From CBDAPE01 sp965198325 (GTDB lineage: Bacteria > Pseudomonadota > Alphaproteobacteria > UBA828 > JAPUJA01): a DNA stretch of 64,000 nt. Positions within the stretch are counted from its first letter, which is position 1. Each line of letters begins with the position of its first letter. The stretch lies in assembly GCA_965198325.1 (NCBI GenBank), contig CBDAPE010000016.1, forward strand, positions 372,001-436,000. Reading direction: 5' to 3'. This document shows, one piece after another, positions 18,024 to 27,172 of this stretch. The notes beneath the pieces are model-generated. The model was given only the letters and a program-made list of their open reading frames with translations, did not search any database and was not told where the DNA came from. The position numbers and the translations under genes were made by a program.

Positions 18024-18642
18024 ACCCTTCGACGAGGATTCAGGAGGGACGGTCTTTCGCGATGTCATCCTGTTGGCGCTGCTTGGGTTTGTCGCCATCG
18101 TCGTGCTGCTCCTGCCTTACGTGAAGCCGGCTGAAAAAAAGCACGAATCCGAGATGGCGCCGGGTAACGTGGTGATCGAGGCCCGTTGGCCCGACGAGTT
18201 GGATGCCGACGTCGATTTGTGGGTTCAGGCGCCGGGCGATGCGCCGGTGGGCTATTCCAACAAGGGCGGCTACGTCTTCAATTTGTTGCGCGACGATCTC
18301 GGCCGCGCGTCGGACGTAACACCCCTGAACTACGAGATTTCCTATTCCCGGGGTATCCCCCTGGGTGAATACACGGTCAACGTTCACCTCTACTTCAACC
18401 ACGCCCGGAAGTTTCCGGTTCCCGTCTCGGTGGTCGCGAGCGTGCGCCACGACGACGATACGCGGATGCGCCAGATCGTCGCCAGCGAGGTATCGCTCGA
18501 GCACAACAACCAGGAAGTGACCGTCTTTCGCTTCCGTCTCGACGACAACGGCAAGTTGGTGGCTGGAAGCGTGCATAGTCTGCATCGGGCGCTGCGCCGC
18601 TGGGTGCCGCGCTCGAAACCGGAAGAGGAAGGAGGCGCGTAA
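18010..18642 (+). CDS. Membrane-anchored beta-rich protein, ExbD-like helix (copy A)
   Basis: A 210-residue protein with a short cytoplasmic N-terminus, one membrane helix (about 19-36) preceded by Arg17-Asp18 (FRDVILLALLG), and a large exported domain. The Asp at the helix entrance resembles the essential Asp of ExbD/TolR/MotB. The exported part contains DADVDLWVQAPGD, VGYSNKGG, LLRDDLG and GEYTVNVHLYF, a pattern resembling DUF2135/YfaP-like beta-sandwich domains (judged by eye). It overlaps the channel gene and is near-duplicated by the gene at 19189. The function is unknown; a stator partner is the best guess. Confidence 0.7.
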   Translation: MHDPEPFDEDSGGTVFRDVILLALLGFVAIVVLLLPYVKPAEKKHESEMAPGNVVIEARWPDELDADVDLWVQAPGDAPVGYSNKGGYVFNLLRDDLGRASDVTPLNYEISYSRGIPLGEYTVNVHLYFNHARKFPVPVSVVASVRHDDDTRMRQIVASEVSLEHNNQEVTVFRFRLDDNGKLVAGSVHSLHRALRRWVPRSKPEEEGGA

Positions 18643-18645
18643 ACC

Positions 18646-19167
18646 ATGGAACACCTGTTCTACTGGTTCGTCCCGCTCGGCCTGCTGGCTGCCTTTCTCG
18701 GCAGCGTCGCGATCTGGTCGCGTCGCGCGCTGTGGCTGAAGATAACGGCCTTGGCGGCGGCCCTTCTGTTCATTCCCGCCGCCTATGCGGGGCTCGCAGA
18801 TTTGCTCAGCAAGCCGAAGCCGATTGCGCTCGAATGGATCGAGGCGTCGACGGAGGAGGCGCTGGTTCTTGGCGCGGCGTTGCGTGAGGAGGATTCAATC
18901 TATCTTTGGCTCCAGATTCCGGGCATCTCCGAGCCCCGCTCCTACACGCTGCCGTGGGATCTGGAACTCGCACTGGAGCTTCAGGATGCCATGAAGGATG
19001 CGGAAAAGAACAACAGCGGCGTTCTGATGCGACTGCCTTTCGAGCCAAGCTGGGGACGCGACGACCCGACCTTCTACCCCTTGCCGCAGCCGGCCCTGCC
19101 GCCAAAATACGTCGACCCGGACGAGACCGGGCCCCTGCAGTACATCCATCCGCAACTTCAACTGTGA
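18646..19167 (+). CDS. Two-helix membrane protein of the stator-like operon
   Basis: A 173-residue protein of unrecognised family. Two hydrophobic segments lie near the N-terminus (about 4-24 and 31-52), followed by a soluble domain with DSIYLWLQIPGISEPRSYTLPW and a Pro-rich C-terminal end. It starts three bases after the preceding stop with GGAGGC as ribosome site, and lies between the two duplicated anchored proteins, so it probably belongs to the same complex. Confidence 0.7.
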   Translation: MEHLFYWFVPLGLLAAFLGSVAIWSRRALWLKITALAAALLFIPAAYAGLADLLSKPKPIALEWIEASTEEALVLGAALREEDSIYLWLQIPGISEPRSYTLPWDLELALELQDAMKDAEKNNSGVLMRLPFEPSWGRDDPTFYPLPQPALPPKYVDPDETGPLQYIHPQLQL

Positions 19168-19188
19168 CGGGGCGCGCGCGGTATCGGC

Positions 19189-19821
19189 ATGAACGACCAG
19201 CACGACGTCTTTGACGAGGATACCGGCGGAACCGTCTTCCGTGACGTAATCCTGCTTGCCCTGCTGGGATTCGTGGCGATCGTCGTATTGCTGCTGCCTC
19301 ACATCAACCCCGAAGCCTCGGACGACGAGGAGGGCGTCTCGCCGGAATCAGGCAATGTGGTGATCGAGATTCACTGGCCGGACGATCTCAATGTGGACGT
19401 CGATCTGTGGGTCAAGGCGCCCAATGACGTTCCGGTCGGCTACTCGAATAAGGGTGGACGGATCTTCAATCTCTTGCGCGACGACCTGGGCCACGACGCC
19501 GACGTTTCCGAGGACAATTACGAGATTTCCTATTCCCGCGGCATTCCGGACGGCGAATATCTGGTCAATGTTCACCTATACCGCAACGTCGAGCGGATCT
19601 ACCCCATCCCGGTCACGGTGATTACCAGCGTGCGCGCCGAAAACAAGGAGCTCAAGCAATTGCTCTACTCCGAGGTCAAGTTGACCGAAGAGAACGAGGA
19701 AATTACGGTCTATCGCTTCCATCTCGACGAGGACGGAGCGCTCGTCGAGGGCAGCGTGCACAGCCTGCAGCACTCTGTTCGTGAATGGGTCAATCCGCTC
19801 TACGAAAATACCATGCCCTAA
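19189..19821 (+). CDS. Membrane-anchored beta-rich protein, ExbD-like helix (copy B)
   Basis: A 210-residue paralogue of the product at 18010. The region from the DED-GG motif through the membrane helix is almost identical (FRDVILLALLGFVAIVVLLL), while the exported domain is clearly related but diverged (VDVDLWVKAPND, VGYSNKGG, NYEISYSRGIPDGEY). Conservation strongest in the helix suggests both copies dock on the same channel protein while their exported domains differ. It is the last intact gene of the operon; an IS21 element lies 124 bases downstream. Confidence 0.72.
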   Translation: MNDQHDVFDEDTGGTVFRDVILLALLGFVAIVVLLLPHINPEASDDEEGVSPESGNVVIEIHWPDDLNVDVDLWVKAPNDVPVGYSNKGGRIFNLLRDDLGHDADVSEDNYEISYSRGIPDGEYLVNVHLYRNVERIYPIPVTVITSVRAENKELKQLLYSEVKLTEENEEITVYRFHLDEDGALVEGSVHSLQHSVREWVNPLYENTMP

Positions 19822-20062
19822 CCTGGCGCCACGCCGCCCGGCACTGGCGCTTAGCCGATTTAGTACGATAAAAGGATTATTTTGCAAGGGATTACGCGTC
19901 TTGCGGCACTCCTGTTGTACGGCAACGGCGAAGACGGAAGACAACTGAGAACGGCGGCGCAATAATCCCCCATTGAAGCGGCCGGGCCATCCGGCTGTGG
20001 CGGACCAAAATGGGACCGTCTATAGCCTTCTGTCAGGGCTGCTCTGACTGGAAGGCGGGGGG

Positions 20063-21562
20063 ATGTATCGGGTGGATTTGTACGCGCGGGTTCGGCGGGC
20101 GTGTCGTGTCGAGGGAATGAGCACCCGCGAGGCCTCGCGGGTGTTCGGGCTGGACCGCAAGACGGTCCGCAAGATGCTGTCGTTCTCGGTGCCGCCGGGG
20201 TCTCGCCGCGGCAAGCCGCCACGGCGGCCGAAGCGGGGTCCGTTCACGGGGATCATCGATCGGATTCTGGAAGACGATCGGACCAGCCACCACAAGCAAC
20301 GGCCCACGGCGAAGCGGATCTTCGACCGTCTCCGGGACGAGTACGGCTTTACGGGCGGCTACACCATCGTGAAGGACTATGTCCGTGAGCGGCGGCTTCG
20401 GTCGCGCGAGATGTTCGTGCCGCTCGTCCATTCCCCCGGCCCCGCCCAGGCGGACTTCGGCGAGGCGATGGCGGTGATCGGCGGCGTGGCGTGCAAGGTC
20501 CACTTCCTTGCCTTCGATCTTCCCCACAGTGATGCCTGCTTCGTGAAGGCCTACCCGGCGGAGACGACCGAGGCGTTCTGCGCTGGCCACAACGCGGCGG
20601 TTGCGTTCTTCGGCGGCGTCCCCCGATCCATCCTGTACGACAACACCAAGCTGGCAGTCGCCCGGATACTGGGCGATGGCAAGCGGCAGCGAACGCGCGT
20701 CTTCACGGACCTTCAATCCCCCTATCTGTTCGAGGACAGGTTCGGCCGGCCGGGCAAGGGCAACGACAAAGGCAAGGTCGAGGGACTGGTCGGCTTCATC
20801 CGGCGGACCTTCCGGGTCCCCGTCCCGCGGGCCGAGAGCTTCGAGGCGCTGAACGATGCTCTCGCGGGACAGTGCCGCCGGCGCCAGGCGGCGCGGCTGC
20901 GGGGTCACAAGGAGACCATCGGCGAGCGCCTCGCACGGGACCGGGAAGCCTTCTTGCCTCTCCCCCCGGCACCATACGATGCCTGCGACAAGCGCACTGG
21001 ACGGGTGAGCTCGCTGTCGCTGGTGCGCTGCCGGGGCAACGACTACTCGGTGCCCGTGGCCTATGGCCACCGCGAGGTGCTGATCCGGTGCTCCGTCGAC
21101 GAGGTCGTTATCTCTTGCGGCGCGGAGGTGATTGCCCGGCACCGCCGGTCCTACGACAGCGAGGACCTGATCTTCGACCCGCTGCATTACCTACCCTTGA
21201 TCGAGCAGAAGATCGGCGCCCTCGACCAGGCCGCGCCGTTGGCGGGCTGGGACCTGCCCGAGGCCTTCATCACTCTGCGACGCCTGCTCGAAGCCCGCAT
21301 GGGCAAGGCGGGCAAGCGCGAGTCCGTCCAGGTGCGCCGTCTGCTGGAGAGCTTCCGGCTCGAGGAGGTCGAGGGTGCGGTCGGCGACGCGCTCAGGCTC
21401 GGCGCCATCGGCTTCGATGCGGTGAAGCACCTGGTACTGTGCCGCATCGAGCGGCGGCCGCCCCGGCTCAACCTCGAGGTCTATCCGTACCTGCCGCGCG
21501 CCCGGGTCGCGACGACGTCTGCCAAGTCGTACATGAGCCTGCTGTCGGGGCTCGGCGCATGA
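20063..21562 (+). CDS. istA: IS21 transposase IstA (copy 1)
   Basis: A 499-residue DDE transposase. An N-terminal helix-turn-helix region (GMSTREASRVFGLDRKTVRK) is followed by the catalytic core with Asp in QADFGEA, Asp in ILYDNTK and Glu in GKVEGLVGFIRR, then a C-terminal DNA-binding part. The stop overlaps the istB start as ATGA, which couples translation. It appears full length and differs from copy 2 at only a few residues, such as VEGAV versus LTAAV near 429. Confidence 0.95.
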   Translation: MYRVDLYARVRRACRVEGMSTREASRVFGLDRKTVRKMLSFSVPPGSRRGKPPRRPKRGPFTGIIDRILEDDRTSHHKQRPTAKRIFDRLRDEYGFTGGYTIVKDYVRERRLRSREMFVPLVHSPGPAQADFGEAMAVIGGVACKVHFLAFDLPHSDACFVKAYPAETTEAFCAGHNAAVAFFGGVPRSILYDNTKLAVARILGDGKRQRTRVFTDLQSPYLFEDRFGRPGKGNDKGKVEGLVGFIRRTFRVPVPRAESFEALNDALAGQCRRRQAARLRGHKETIGERLARDREAFLPLPPAPYDACDKRTGRVSSLSLVRCRGNDYSVPVAYGHREVLIRCSVDEVVISCGAEVIARHRRSYDSEDLIFDPLHYLPLIEQKIGALDQAAPLAGWDLPEAFITLRRLLEARMGKAGKRESVQVRRLLESFRLEEVEGAVGDALRLGAIGFDAVKHLVLCRIERRPPRLNLEVYPYLPRARVATTSAKSYMSLLSGLGA

Positions 21563-22320
21563 CCGACACACCACGGCTGCTGCTCGTCCACCACCTCAAG
21601 AGGCTGAAGCTGCCGACGGTCCTGAGGGAGTACGACAAGATCGCCCGGCAGTGCGCCTCTGAAGGCGTCGACCACGTTCGCTATCTTCTGCGTCTGGCCG
21701 AGCTCGAGCTGATCGACCGCGAGCGCCGCATGGTCGAGCGGCGGATCAAGGCGGCGCGCTTCCCCGTGATCAAGAGCCTCGATAGCTTCGATTTCAAGGT
21801 CATCCCCTCGCTCAACAAGACGCTGGTCCTGGAGCTCGCCCGCTGCGCGTACATCGAGCGCCGCGAGAACCTCATCGCGCTCGGCAACAGCGGCACCGGC
21901 AAGACCCACATCGCCCTCGGTCTCGGCTTGGCGGCCTGCCAGAAGGGCCTCTCGGTCGGCTTCATCACCGCCGCGCTGGTCCACGAGCTCATCGAGGCCC
22001 GCGATGACAAGCAACTGCTGAGGTTCCAGAAGAAGCTCGCCACCTACAAGCTTCTGATCATCGACGAGCTCGGCTTCGTGCCGCTGTCCAAGACCGGTGC
22101 CGAGCTCCTGTTCGAGGTGTTCAGCCAGCGCTACGAGCGCGGCGCGACCCTGGTCACCACCAATCTGCCGTTCGACGAATGGACCGAGGTGTTCGGCTCC
22201 GAGCGGCTTACCGGCGCTCTCCTCGACCGCCTCACCCACCACGTCAACATCCTCGAGATGAATGGCGAGAGCTACAGGCTCAACCAGAGCCGCAGGCGTC
22301 AAACCCCGACGGCGAACTGA
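21559..22320 (+). CDS. istB: IS21 helper ATPase IstB (copy 1)
   Basis: A 253-residue AAA+ ATPase of the IstB/DnaC type. Walker A is GNSGTGKTH and Walker B is LLIIDELGFV, with a sensor region ATLVTTNLPFDEW. IstB remodels target DNA and stimulates IstA. The start ATG overlaps the istA stop. Both genes look intact, so the element may still be active. Confidence 0.95.
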   Translation: MTDTPRLLLVHHLKRLKLPTVLREYDKIARQCASEGVDHVRYLLRLAELELIDRERRMVERRIKAARFPVIKSLDSFDFKVIPSLNKTLVLELARCAYIERRENLIALGNSGTGKTHIALGLGLAACQKGLSVGFITAALVHELIEARDDKQLLRFQKKLATYKLLIIDELGFVPLSKTGAELLFEVFSQRYERGATLVTTNLPFDEWTEVFGSERLTGALLDRLTHHVNILEMNGESYRLNQSRRRQTPTAN

Positions 22321-22511
22321 ACCGACCACCCAACCCTCGCTTGACCCCATGGGCCCACAGGTCCCTCCCGCGCGCGCCGCCGCGTCGGCCTGTTGAGGGC
22401 ACGTCGCGTTGCGCGCGGGGCCCGCCCATGGACTACGGGGACAAGCCCGCAGCCGCCAAGCGGTCCCTTCTTACACCGCCACGGTCGTCCCTTTTTGCTC
22501 CGCCATTGACA

Positions 22512-22963
22512 ATCCTTCGAACGGGACTGGCGGTTCCATATCCACAAGCAGTTCGAGTTCGCAACATTCTCAATTAACTGCAGCTAGTGCGCCGGCGCGT
22601 TTACCAGTGTTTGCCAGCCTCGATGTTAATTCTCAGGTGCTTTACTATTTGCAGGCTAGATCGATGATCGGCTACGAGACTACATTGCCGAAAGGCTGGG
22701 TCAAAATACCGCCGGCCGTGGGCAGCTCTCAGCCTGGCTATGTGCATTTTGGTTGGCGCATTCAGTGGGCCGCGGACGCACCAGTATATTCATCCCCCAG
22801 CGGCGGTGAACCTGCAGGCAGTCTCCGGCAAGGAAGTGAGATTACAGTCTATTTGGTCGAGGGAAAGCCGGGATGGTTCAAGTATATAGACCCTGACCCG
22901 GCACACACCGGCGAGTTCTTCGTTTACATTCCCAGTTACGCGGGTGCCGAGAAAATCATTTGA
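22512..22963 (+). pseudogene. C-terminal fragment of an SH3b-like exported protein, cut by IS21 copy 1
   Basis: The frame is open through the IS end but has no start of its own. After a Ser/Thr-rich low-complexity stretch it has a segment resembling a bacterial SH3 domain (APVYSSPSGGEPAGSLRQG, then GKPGWFKYIDP). Base composition is less GC-rich than the neighbours. On the other side of the IS, a TTG at 19882 with AAAGGA upstream opens a frame that would join this one in register if the IS were removed. That makes it a candidate fifth gene of the stator-like operon, but the link is weak. Confidence 0.45.
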
Positions 22964-23059
22964 AAGCCCAGCGTCAGGCTCCGTGAGCCTGTGGTGTTCG
23001 ATTGGCAGGCGCAGAATCCGGGCCGAGCCCGGACTCGACCCGAGGCAGGCAAAACAAGC

Positions 23060-24286
23060 TCAGGCAGCACGGCGTGATTTCTGGGCGCGGGACCGTCTGC
23101 TACGGCCCGGACGTGCGGGCTTCTGACCGGTCTTGGCCTGTGGGACATAGCGCGCCGGCTCGCCGCCATCCACGCTTAGCCGGCACTTGGTCAGGGATTC
23201 GATGGCCCGTAAATAGGCCTGCTCGCCCGGATCGCACAGCGAGATCGCCACGCCGGACGCGCCGGCGCGTGCCGTGCGCCCGATCCGATGGACGTAGTCC
23301 TCGGGCACGTTGGGCAGCTCGAAGTTGATGATGTGGGTCACGCCGTCGATGTCGATTCCGCGTGCCGCGATGTCGGTCGCGACCAGCGCCCACGCGCGCC
23401 CGCGGCGAAAGCTCTCGAGCGCCCGCTGGCGTGCGCCCTGGGACTTGTTGCCGTGAATCGCCTCGGCGGCGATGCCGACCTTGCCCAGCTGTTCGGCGAC
23501 GCGGTTGGCGCGGTGTTTCGTGCGGGTGAAGACGATGGCCCGCTCGATCGCCGGGTCCCGCAGGATCCGGGCGAGCAGGGCGCGTTTCTGATCGGTTGCG
23601 GTGAAGAACACGCGCTGATCGATTCGCTCCACCGGTGTTGCGGTCGGGGTCACGGCGACACGGAGTGGCTCGTGCAGGATGTCGCCCGCCAGGCCGGTAA
23701 CCGCGTCGGGCATGGTCGCCGAGAAAAACAGCGTCTGGCGGCGGCGGGGCAGGGCGGCGACGATCTTGCGGACGTCGCGGATGAAACCCATGTCGAGCAT
23801 CCGGTCCGCTTCGTCGAGGACGAAGTGCTCGACGCCGCCGAGCGTCAGGTGTCCCTGGTTCATGAGATCGAGCAGGCGGCCGGGGGTCGCGACCAGGATA
23901 TCCACGCCGTGGCGCAGGGCATTGACCTGCGGCTTCTGGCCGACGCCGCCGTAAATCACACTTCGGCGCAGCGACAGGTGGCGGCCATAGGTGCCGAGCG
24001 CGCCTTCGATCTGGATGCGAGTTCTCGCGTCGGCGCGAGGATCAGCGCCCGCGGGGCGCCGGGCGCGGCGCGCTCAGGCCGCGCGGCGAGCGTTTGGAGA
24101 ATGGGCAGCCCGAACGCGGCGGTCTTGCCGGTTCCGGTCTGGGCGATGCCGAGCAGGTCCTTGCCGGCCAGCACATGGGGGATCGCCCGGTTCTGGATTG
24201 GGGGTCGGTTTGTCGTAGGTCCGCTCGCGCAGGGCGCGCAGCAGGGGCTCGTTGAGACCGAGCCTCGAAAAATCGTTGTGGTTCAC
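23060..24286 (-). pseudogene. rhlE: RhlE-type DEAD-box RNA helicase with two frameshifts
   Basis: The three pieces together make a full helicase of about 408 residues. The N-terminal [14 protein letters not shown] and Q motif, [49 protein letters not shown] and HRIGRTARAG are all present, with an Arg/Lys-rich tail. The frame breaks at a run of five G (plus strand 24200-24204), where one extra base separates KPTP from IQNRAIP, and again near 24014, where one base is missing between ELA and QIEG. The shifts cancel. Either the gene is dead or these are base-calling errors, the first being in a homopolymer. The start is probably GTG at 24286; ATG at 24316 is possible. Confidence 0.85.
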
Positions 24287-24486
24287 GGAATAACTTTCTG
24301 CCGGGTTGCGGCGCATCGCGAATAGCGGAGCGCGGACCCGGCCCGTCGCAACGCCCCGGGCGCGGCCGGAGCGGGCGGATTGATGATTTCGTTCTCGGAA
24401 TTAGGGCGCCACCGAGGCTTCGGCTGCGCTTCGCGCGATCGCGAGACTACTGTGAAGCCCTCATATGGTCGTCGGGCGACGGAATG

Positions 24487-24996
24487 TCAAGCGCTCTCCC
24501 CCGCGCTCGCCTCCAGATAGTCCCGGATCGGCGCCAGGCTGTCGGGATCGCCCGCGAGTTCCTTCTCCGCGAATTCGATCGCCGCGACCTCGTGGCGGGT
24601 GAGCAGGGCGAGTGCCGGGCGGTCTTCCTCGGGCCCCTCCGTTTCCAGCGCCTTGAAGTCGGCGATGTAGCCCGGCAAGACCCGGACCATTCGGGCCATG
24701 TAACCCGCCCAGTTCGACGCCCCATCTTCGGCGACGAGGGGCTGGGCCAGGGGTTCGAGCGCCGCCTCGTCTCGCGCCGGCAATCCGTGGCGCTCGATCA
24801 GCGGGCGGAGCAGAGCGGCGGTCTGACGCTCGATCTGGGCGAGCAGGGCAAGCTTCTCACCCGCGCCGGGCTCGTCGAAATGCGTCGCCAGGCCGGCGTA
24901 ATAGGCCTCGCCCACGATCTCCTCCTCGTAGGCCTGCAGGAGCCGCTCCTCGTAGCTCTTACCTTTGCTCTCGCCCATGCTTTCCCAATTCGCCAT
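24487..24996 (-). CDS. Conserved hypothetical helical protein, ferritin-like
   Basis: A 169-residue acidic, mostly helical protein (YEERLLQAYEEEIVGEAYYAG and a later HEVAAIEFAEKELAG). Glu-rich helices with periodic Glu and His residues resemble a ferritin-like or rubrerythrin-like four-helix fold, but a full set of metal ligands could not be confirmed. The start at 24996 has GGAG upstream. It is a single gene, convergent with nothing recognisable. Confidence 0.55.
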   Translation of the reverse strand: MANWESMGESKGKSYEERLLQAYEEEIVGEAYYAGLATHFDEPGAGEKLALLAQIERQTAALLRPLIERHGLPARDEAALEPLAQPLVAEDGASNWAGYMARMVRVLPGYIADFKALETEGPEEDRPALALLTRHEVAAIEFAEKELAGDPDSLAPIRDYLEASAGESA

Positions 24997-25158
24997 TGCG
25001 CCGCTCCATTTTTGCCGTCTCGCCCATCCTAGCCACAATTTCCGAAGCCGCGGCCCTGGATCTTGGCTCGAGGCGGGCGGTTTCCGTCATGCGCTTGTCC
25101 GCTTTCAGGGTACAGATTAAGTTGAACTCATTGAAGTTGCAAAGAAGGGGGATACTTC

Positions 25159-26157
25159 GTGTCCCAACCGCTTCCGTCCTGGCGCGGCGCCAGCGTTCCC
25201 AATCCCGTCCGTAGCGAGATGGAAGCCCTGCGCGCGGCTCTCGACGGCGTGATCCCCCAGAAGCGCACCGCCAGTCGGAACCTCCTGATCGGAAGCTGGA
25301 ACCTCAAGGCCTTCGCCTCGCTGATCGGCAATAAATGGACCGCGTCGGGCAGCGACAGCCCGAAGCGCGACCGGCGTGCGCTGTGGGCCATAACCGAGAT
25401 CGTCTCGCGCTTCGACGTCATCGCGATTCAGGAGATCAAGGGCGACCTCCTCGCCCCTCGGACCATGATCAAGACTCTGGGGCCCGGCTGGAATTTCCTG
25501 ATCACCGATGTCACACGGGGCGACGCGGGCAATAACGAGCGGCTCGGTTTCGTATTCGATACGCGGCGGGTGGAACTCTCGGGTCTCGCGGGCGAGCTTG
25601 TCGTCCCCGAAGACTGGGAGAACGTCGTTCCCTCGGACGCGTTGCAACGCCAGTTCGCGCGCACGCCCTACGCGGTGAGCTTCAAGGCCGGGCACGAGAC
25701 GTTCATTCTGGTCACGCTTCACGTCGACTATGGCGACTCTTCCAGCGGCCGGATCCCGGAGTTGAAGGGCATCGCCGAGTGGATGAACGGCTGGGCAAAC
25801 CAGATGAACGCGTTCAGGCAGAATCTCATCGCGTTGGGAGATTTCAACATCGACCGGCGCGGCGACGACCTCTGGACATCCTTTACCAGCACGGGTCTGA
25901 CGGTTCCCGCCGATCTTCATGCCATGAAGCGCTCGATCTTCGCGACGGATAACGACCCGCTGCTGAAAAAATACTACGATCAGATCGCTTGGTTCGAGAC
26001 CGGCCACCGCCGCAAGCTGAGCATGGAATTCGTCGCCGCTGGCGGGTTTGATTTCGTGCCCTACATCTACACCGAGACGGGCATGACGAATGCCTCGCTA
26101 CAACACCGCCTGTCCGATCACTACCCGCTCTGGGCTGAATTCAACTGCGCAGACTGA
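25159..26157 (+). CDS. Endonuclease/exonuclease/phosphatase-family protein
   Basis: A 332-residue protein with the DNase I-like fold signature in order: IGSWNLKAF, AIQEIKGD (metal-binding Glu), LVTLHVDYG, LGDFNID (Asp-Asn pair) and a terminal LSDHYPLWAEF with the catalytic Asp-His. No signal peptide is evident. The start is GTG at 25159 with AAGGGGG upstream. Such proteins cleave phosphodiester bonds in nucleic acids or other phosphoesters; the substrate is unknown. Confidence 0.85.
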   Translation: MSQPLPSWRGASVPNPVRSEMEALRAALDGVIPQKRTASRNLLIGSWNLKAFASLIGNKWTASGSDSPKRDRRALWAITEIVSRFDVIAIQEIKGDLLAPRTMIKTLGPGWNFLITDVTRGDAGNNERLGFVFDTRRVELSGLAGELVVPEDWENVVPSDALQRQFARTPYAVSFKAGHETFILVTLHVDYGDSSSGRIPELKGIAEWMNGWANQMNAFRQNLIALGDFNIDRRGDDLWTSFTSTGLTVPADLHAMKRSIFATDNDPLLKKYYDQIAWFETGHRRKLSMEFVAAGGFDFVPYIYTETGMTNASLQHRLSDHYPLWAEFNCAD

Positions 26158-26224
26158 CTGGAGCAGTTCCATCGGCCGAAAAAAGGCCTTCCGGCTGCGC
26201 CAGGCGCAGATCTTGACATAGCCC

Positions 26225-27082
26225 CTAACCGAAAAACGCGAACGCCCGGCTCTCGATGCTTTCCCGTGGCTGCGCGTCGGGCGCGGACGCCGGATCGATG
26301 AACGCCGAGTGCATGCTCCAGCGCGCCCGCCCGCCGGTGTCGGAATCGAAGGTCTTGATCAGCACCGCTTCTTTGGGCGTCACCGCCGGAAAATAGACCC
26401 AGCGCTGGGCCGGGTTATGACGCACCAGCGTCAGCTCGCCGATCCGGTCCTGGGCGCGGCGTTCGCTCGCCACCAGATCGCCCGGTTCAATGGACTGGGC
26501 GTCGCACAGCGCCAGCGGCCAGCTCTCGACCGGACGGTTGATCGGCCGCCAGACGTTGAAGATCGCAAAGCGGTGGCTGAGCAGGGCCGCGGTTTTCTCC
26601 GCCGGCATGAGGTCGCGCACCCGCTTGGGCGCCGACGCCTCCGTGTAATCGTTGTGGACCACGTTCGTGGGTTCCCGGGAGAGCCGCACCTGCCGGGTCG
26701 AGGTGTCGCCGCCGCGCCTCGTATGGTCGAAGACCACCACCCGCGCCGCACCCGTGGCGCCCATAAGCAGCGCTTCGACCTCTTCGTCGTAGGCCCGGGC
26801 CAGCTCGTCGTCGTCATAAAAGTCGGAAACCCGGCTTGCATGATCGACCAGCGCGAAGCCTTCCCGGTCGAGCGAAAACGCCGCCGGACCGACGCCCGCG
26901 AGCAGAACCCGCCCGTCTTCGACGTCGGCGGTGCGCTCCTCGAACAGCCCCTCCATCTGAAGCTCCGCATCGCCCCCGCCCACGGACGCGTAATAGACCG
27001 GCTTCTCCTCGGTGGCTGCAAGAAAGCGGAGTGCCGCGCAGGTCGGCCGGGCAGGGGCGAGGTCGGGTGCGGCTGCGCTCAT
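26225..27082 (-). CDS. CmcJ/NvfI (AsaB-like) oxidoreductase family protein
   Basis: A 285-residue protein with the family's paired motifs VHNDYTEASAPKRV and FNVWRPINRPVESWPLALCD, followed by a hydrophilic catalytic-half motif (RWVYFPAVTPKEAVLIKTFD). Family members act as hydroxylases or desaturases on small metabolites in fungi and bacteria, and annotation of the original CmcJ as a methyltransferase component is historical. The start at 27082 lacks a strong ribosome site. It is divergent from the Frag1/DRAM-like gene, about 90 bases apart. Confidence 0.7.
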   Translation of the reverse strand: MSAAAPDLAPARPTCAALRFLAATEEKPVYYASVGGGDAELQMEGLFEERTADVEDGRVLLAGVGPAAFSLDREGFALVDHASRVSDFYDDDELARAYDEEVEALLMGATGAARVVVFDHTRRGGDTSTRQVRLSREPTNVVHNDYTEASAPKRVRDLMPAEKTAALLSHRFAIFNVWRPINRPVESWPLALCDAQSIEPGDLVASERRAQDRIGELTLVRHNPAQRWVYFPAVTPKEAVLIKTFDSDTGGRARWSMHSAFIDPASAPDAQPRESIESRAFAFFG

Positions 27083-27172
27083 CGGGGGATAATAGCACCG
27101 TCCAGGCGGCCTCGCCCTTGCGCGCGACCGGGCGCTCTGCAACTGTCGGTCCGTGGTAACCGGACCGCTGCC

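Larger units (their letters stand above)
19946..22511 (+). mobile_element. IS21-family insertion sequence, copy 1
   Basis: A 2566-bp element, the same length as copy 2. The left end TGAGAACGGCGGCGCAA and the right end read inward, TGTCAATGGCGGAGCAA, are imperfect inverted repeats starting with TG, as in IS21. It carries istA and istB. The flanking 8-mers (AAGACAAC and ATCCTTCG) do not match, so no target duplication is visible, which suggests later deletion or recombination at one side. Confidence 0.9.
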
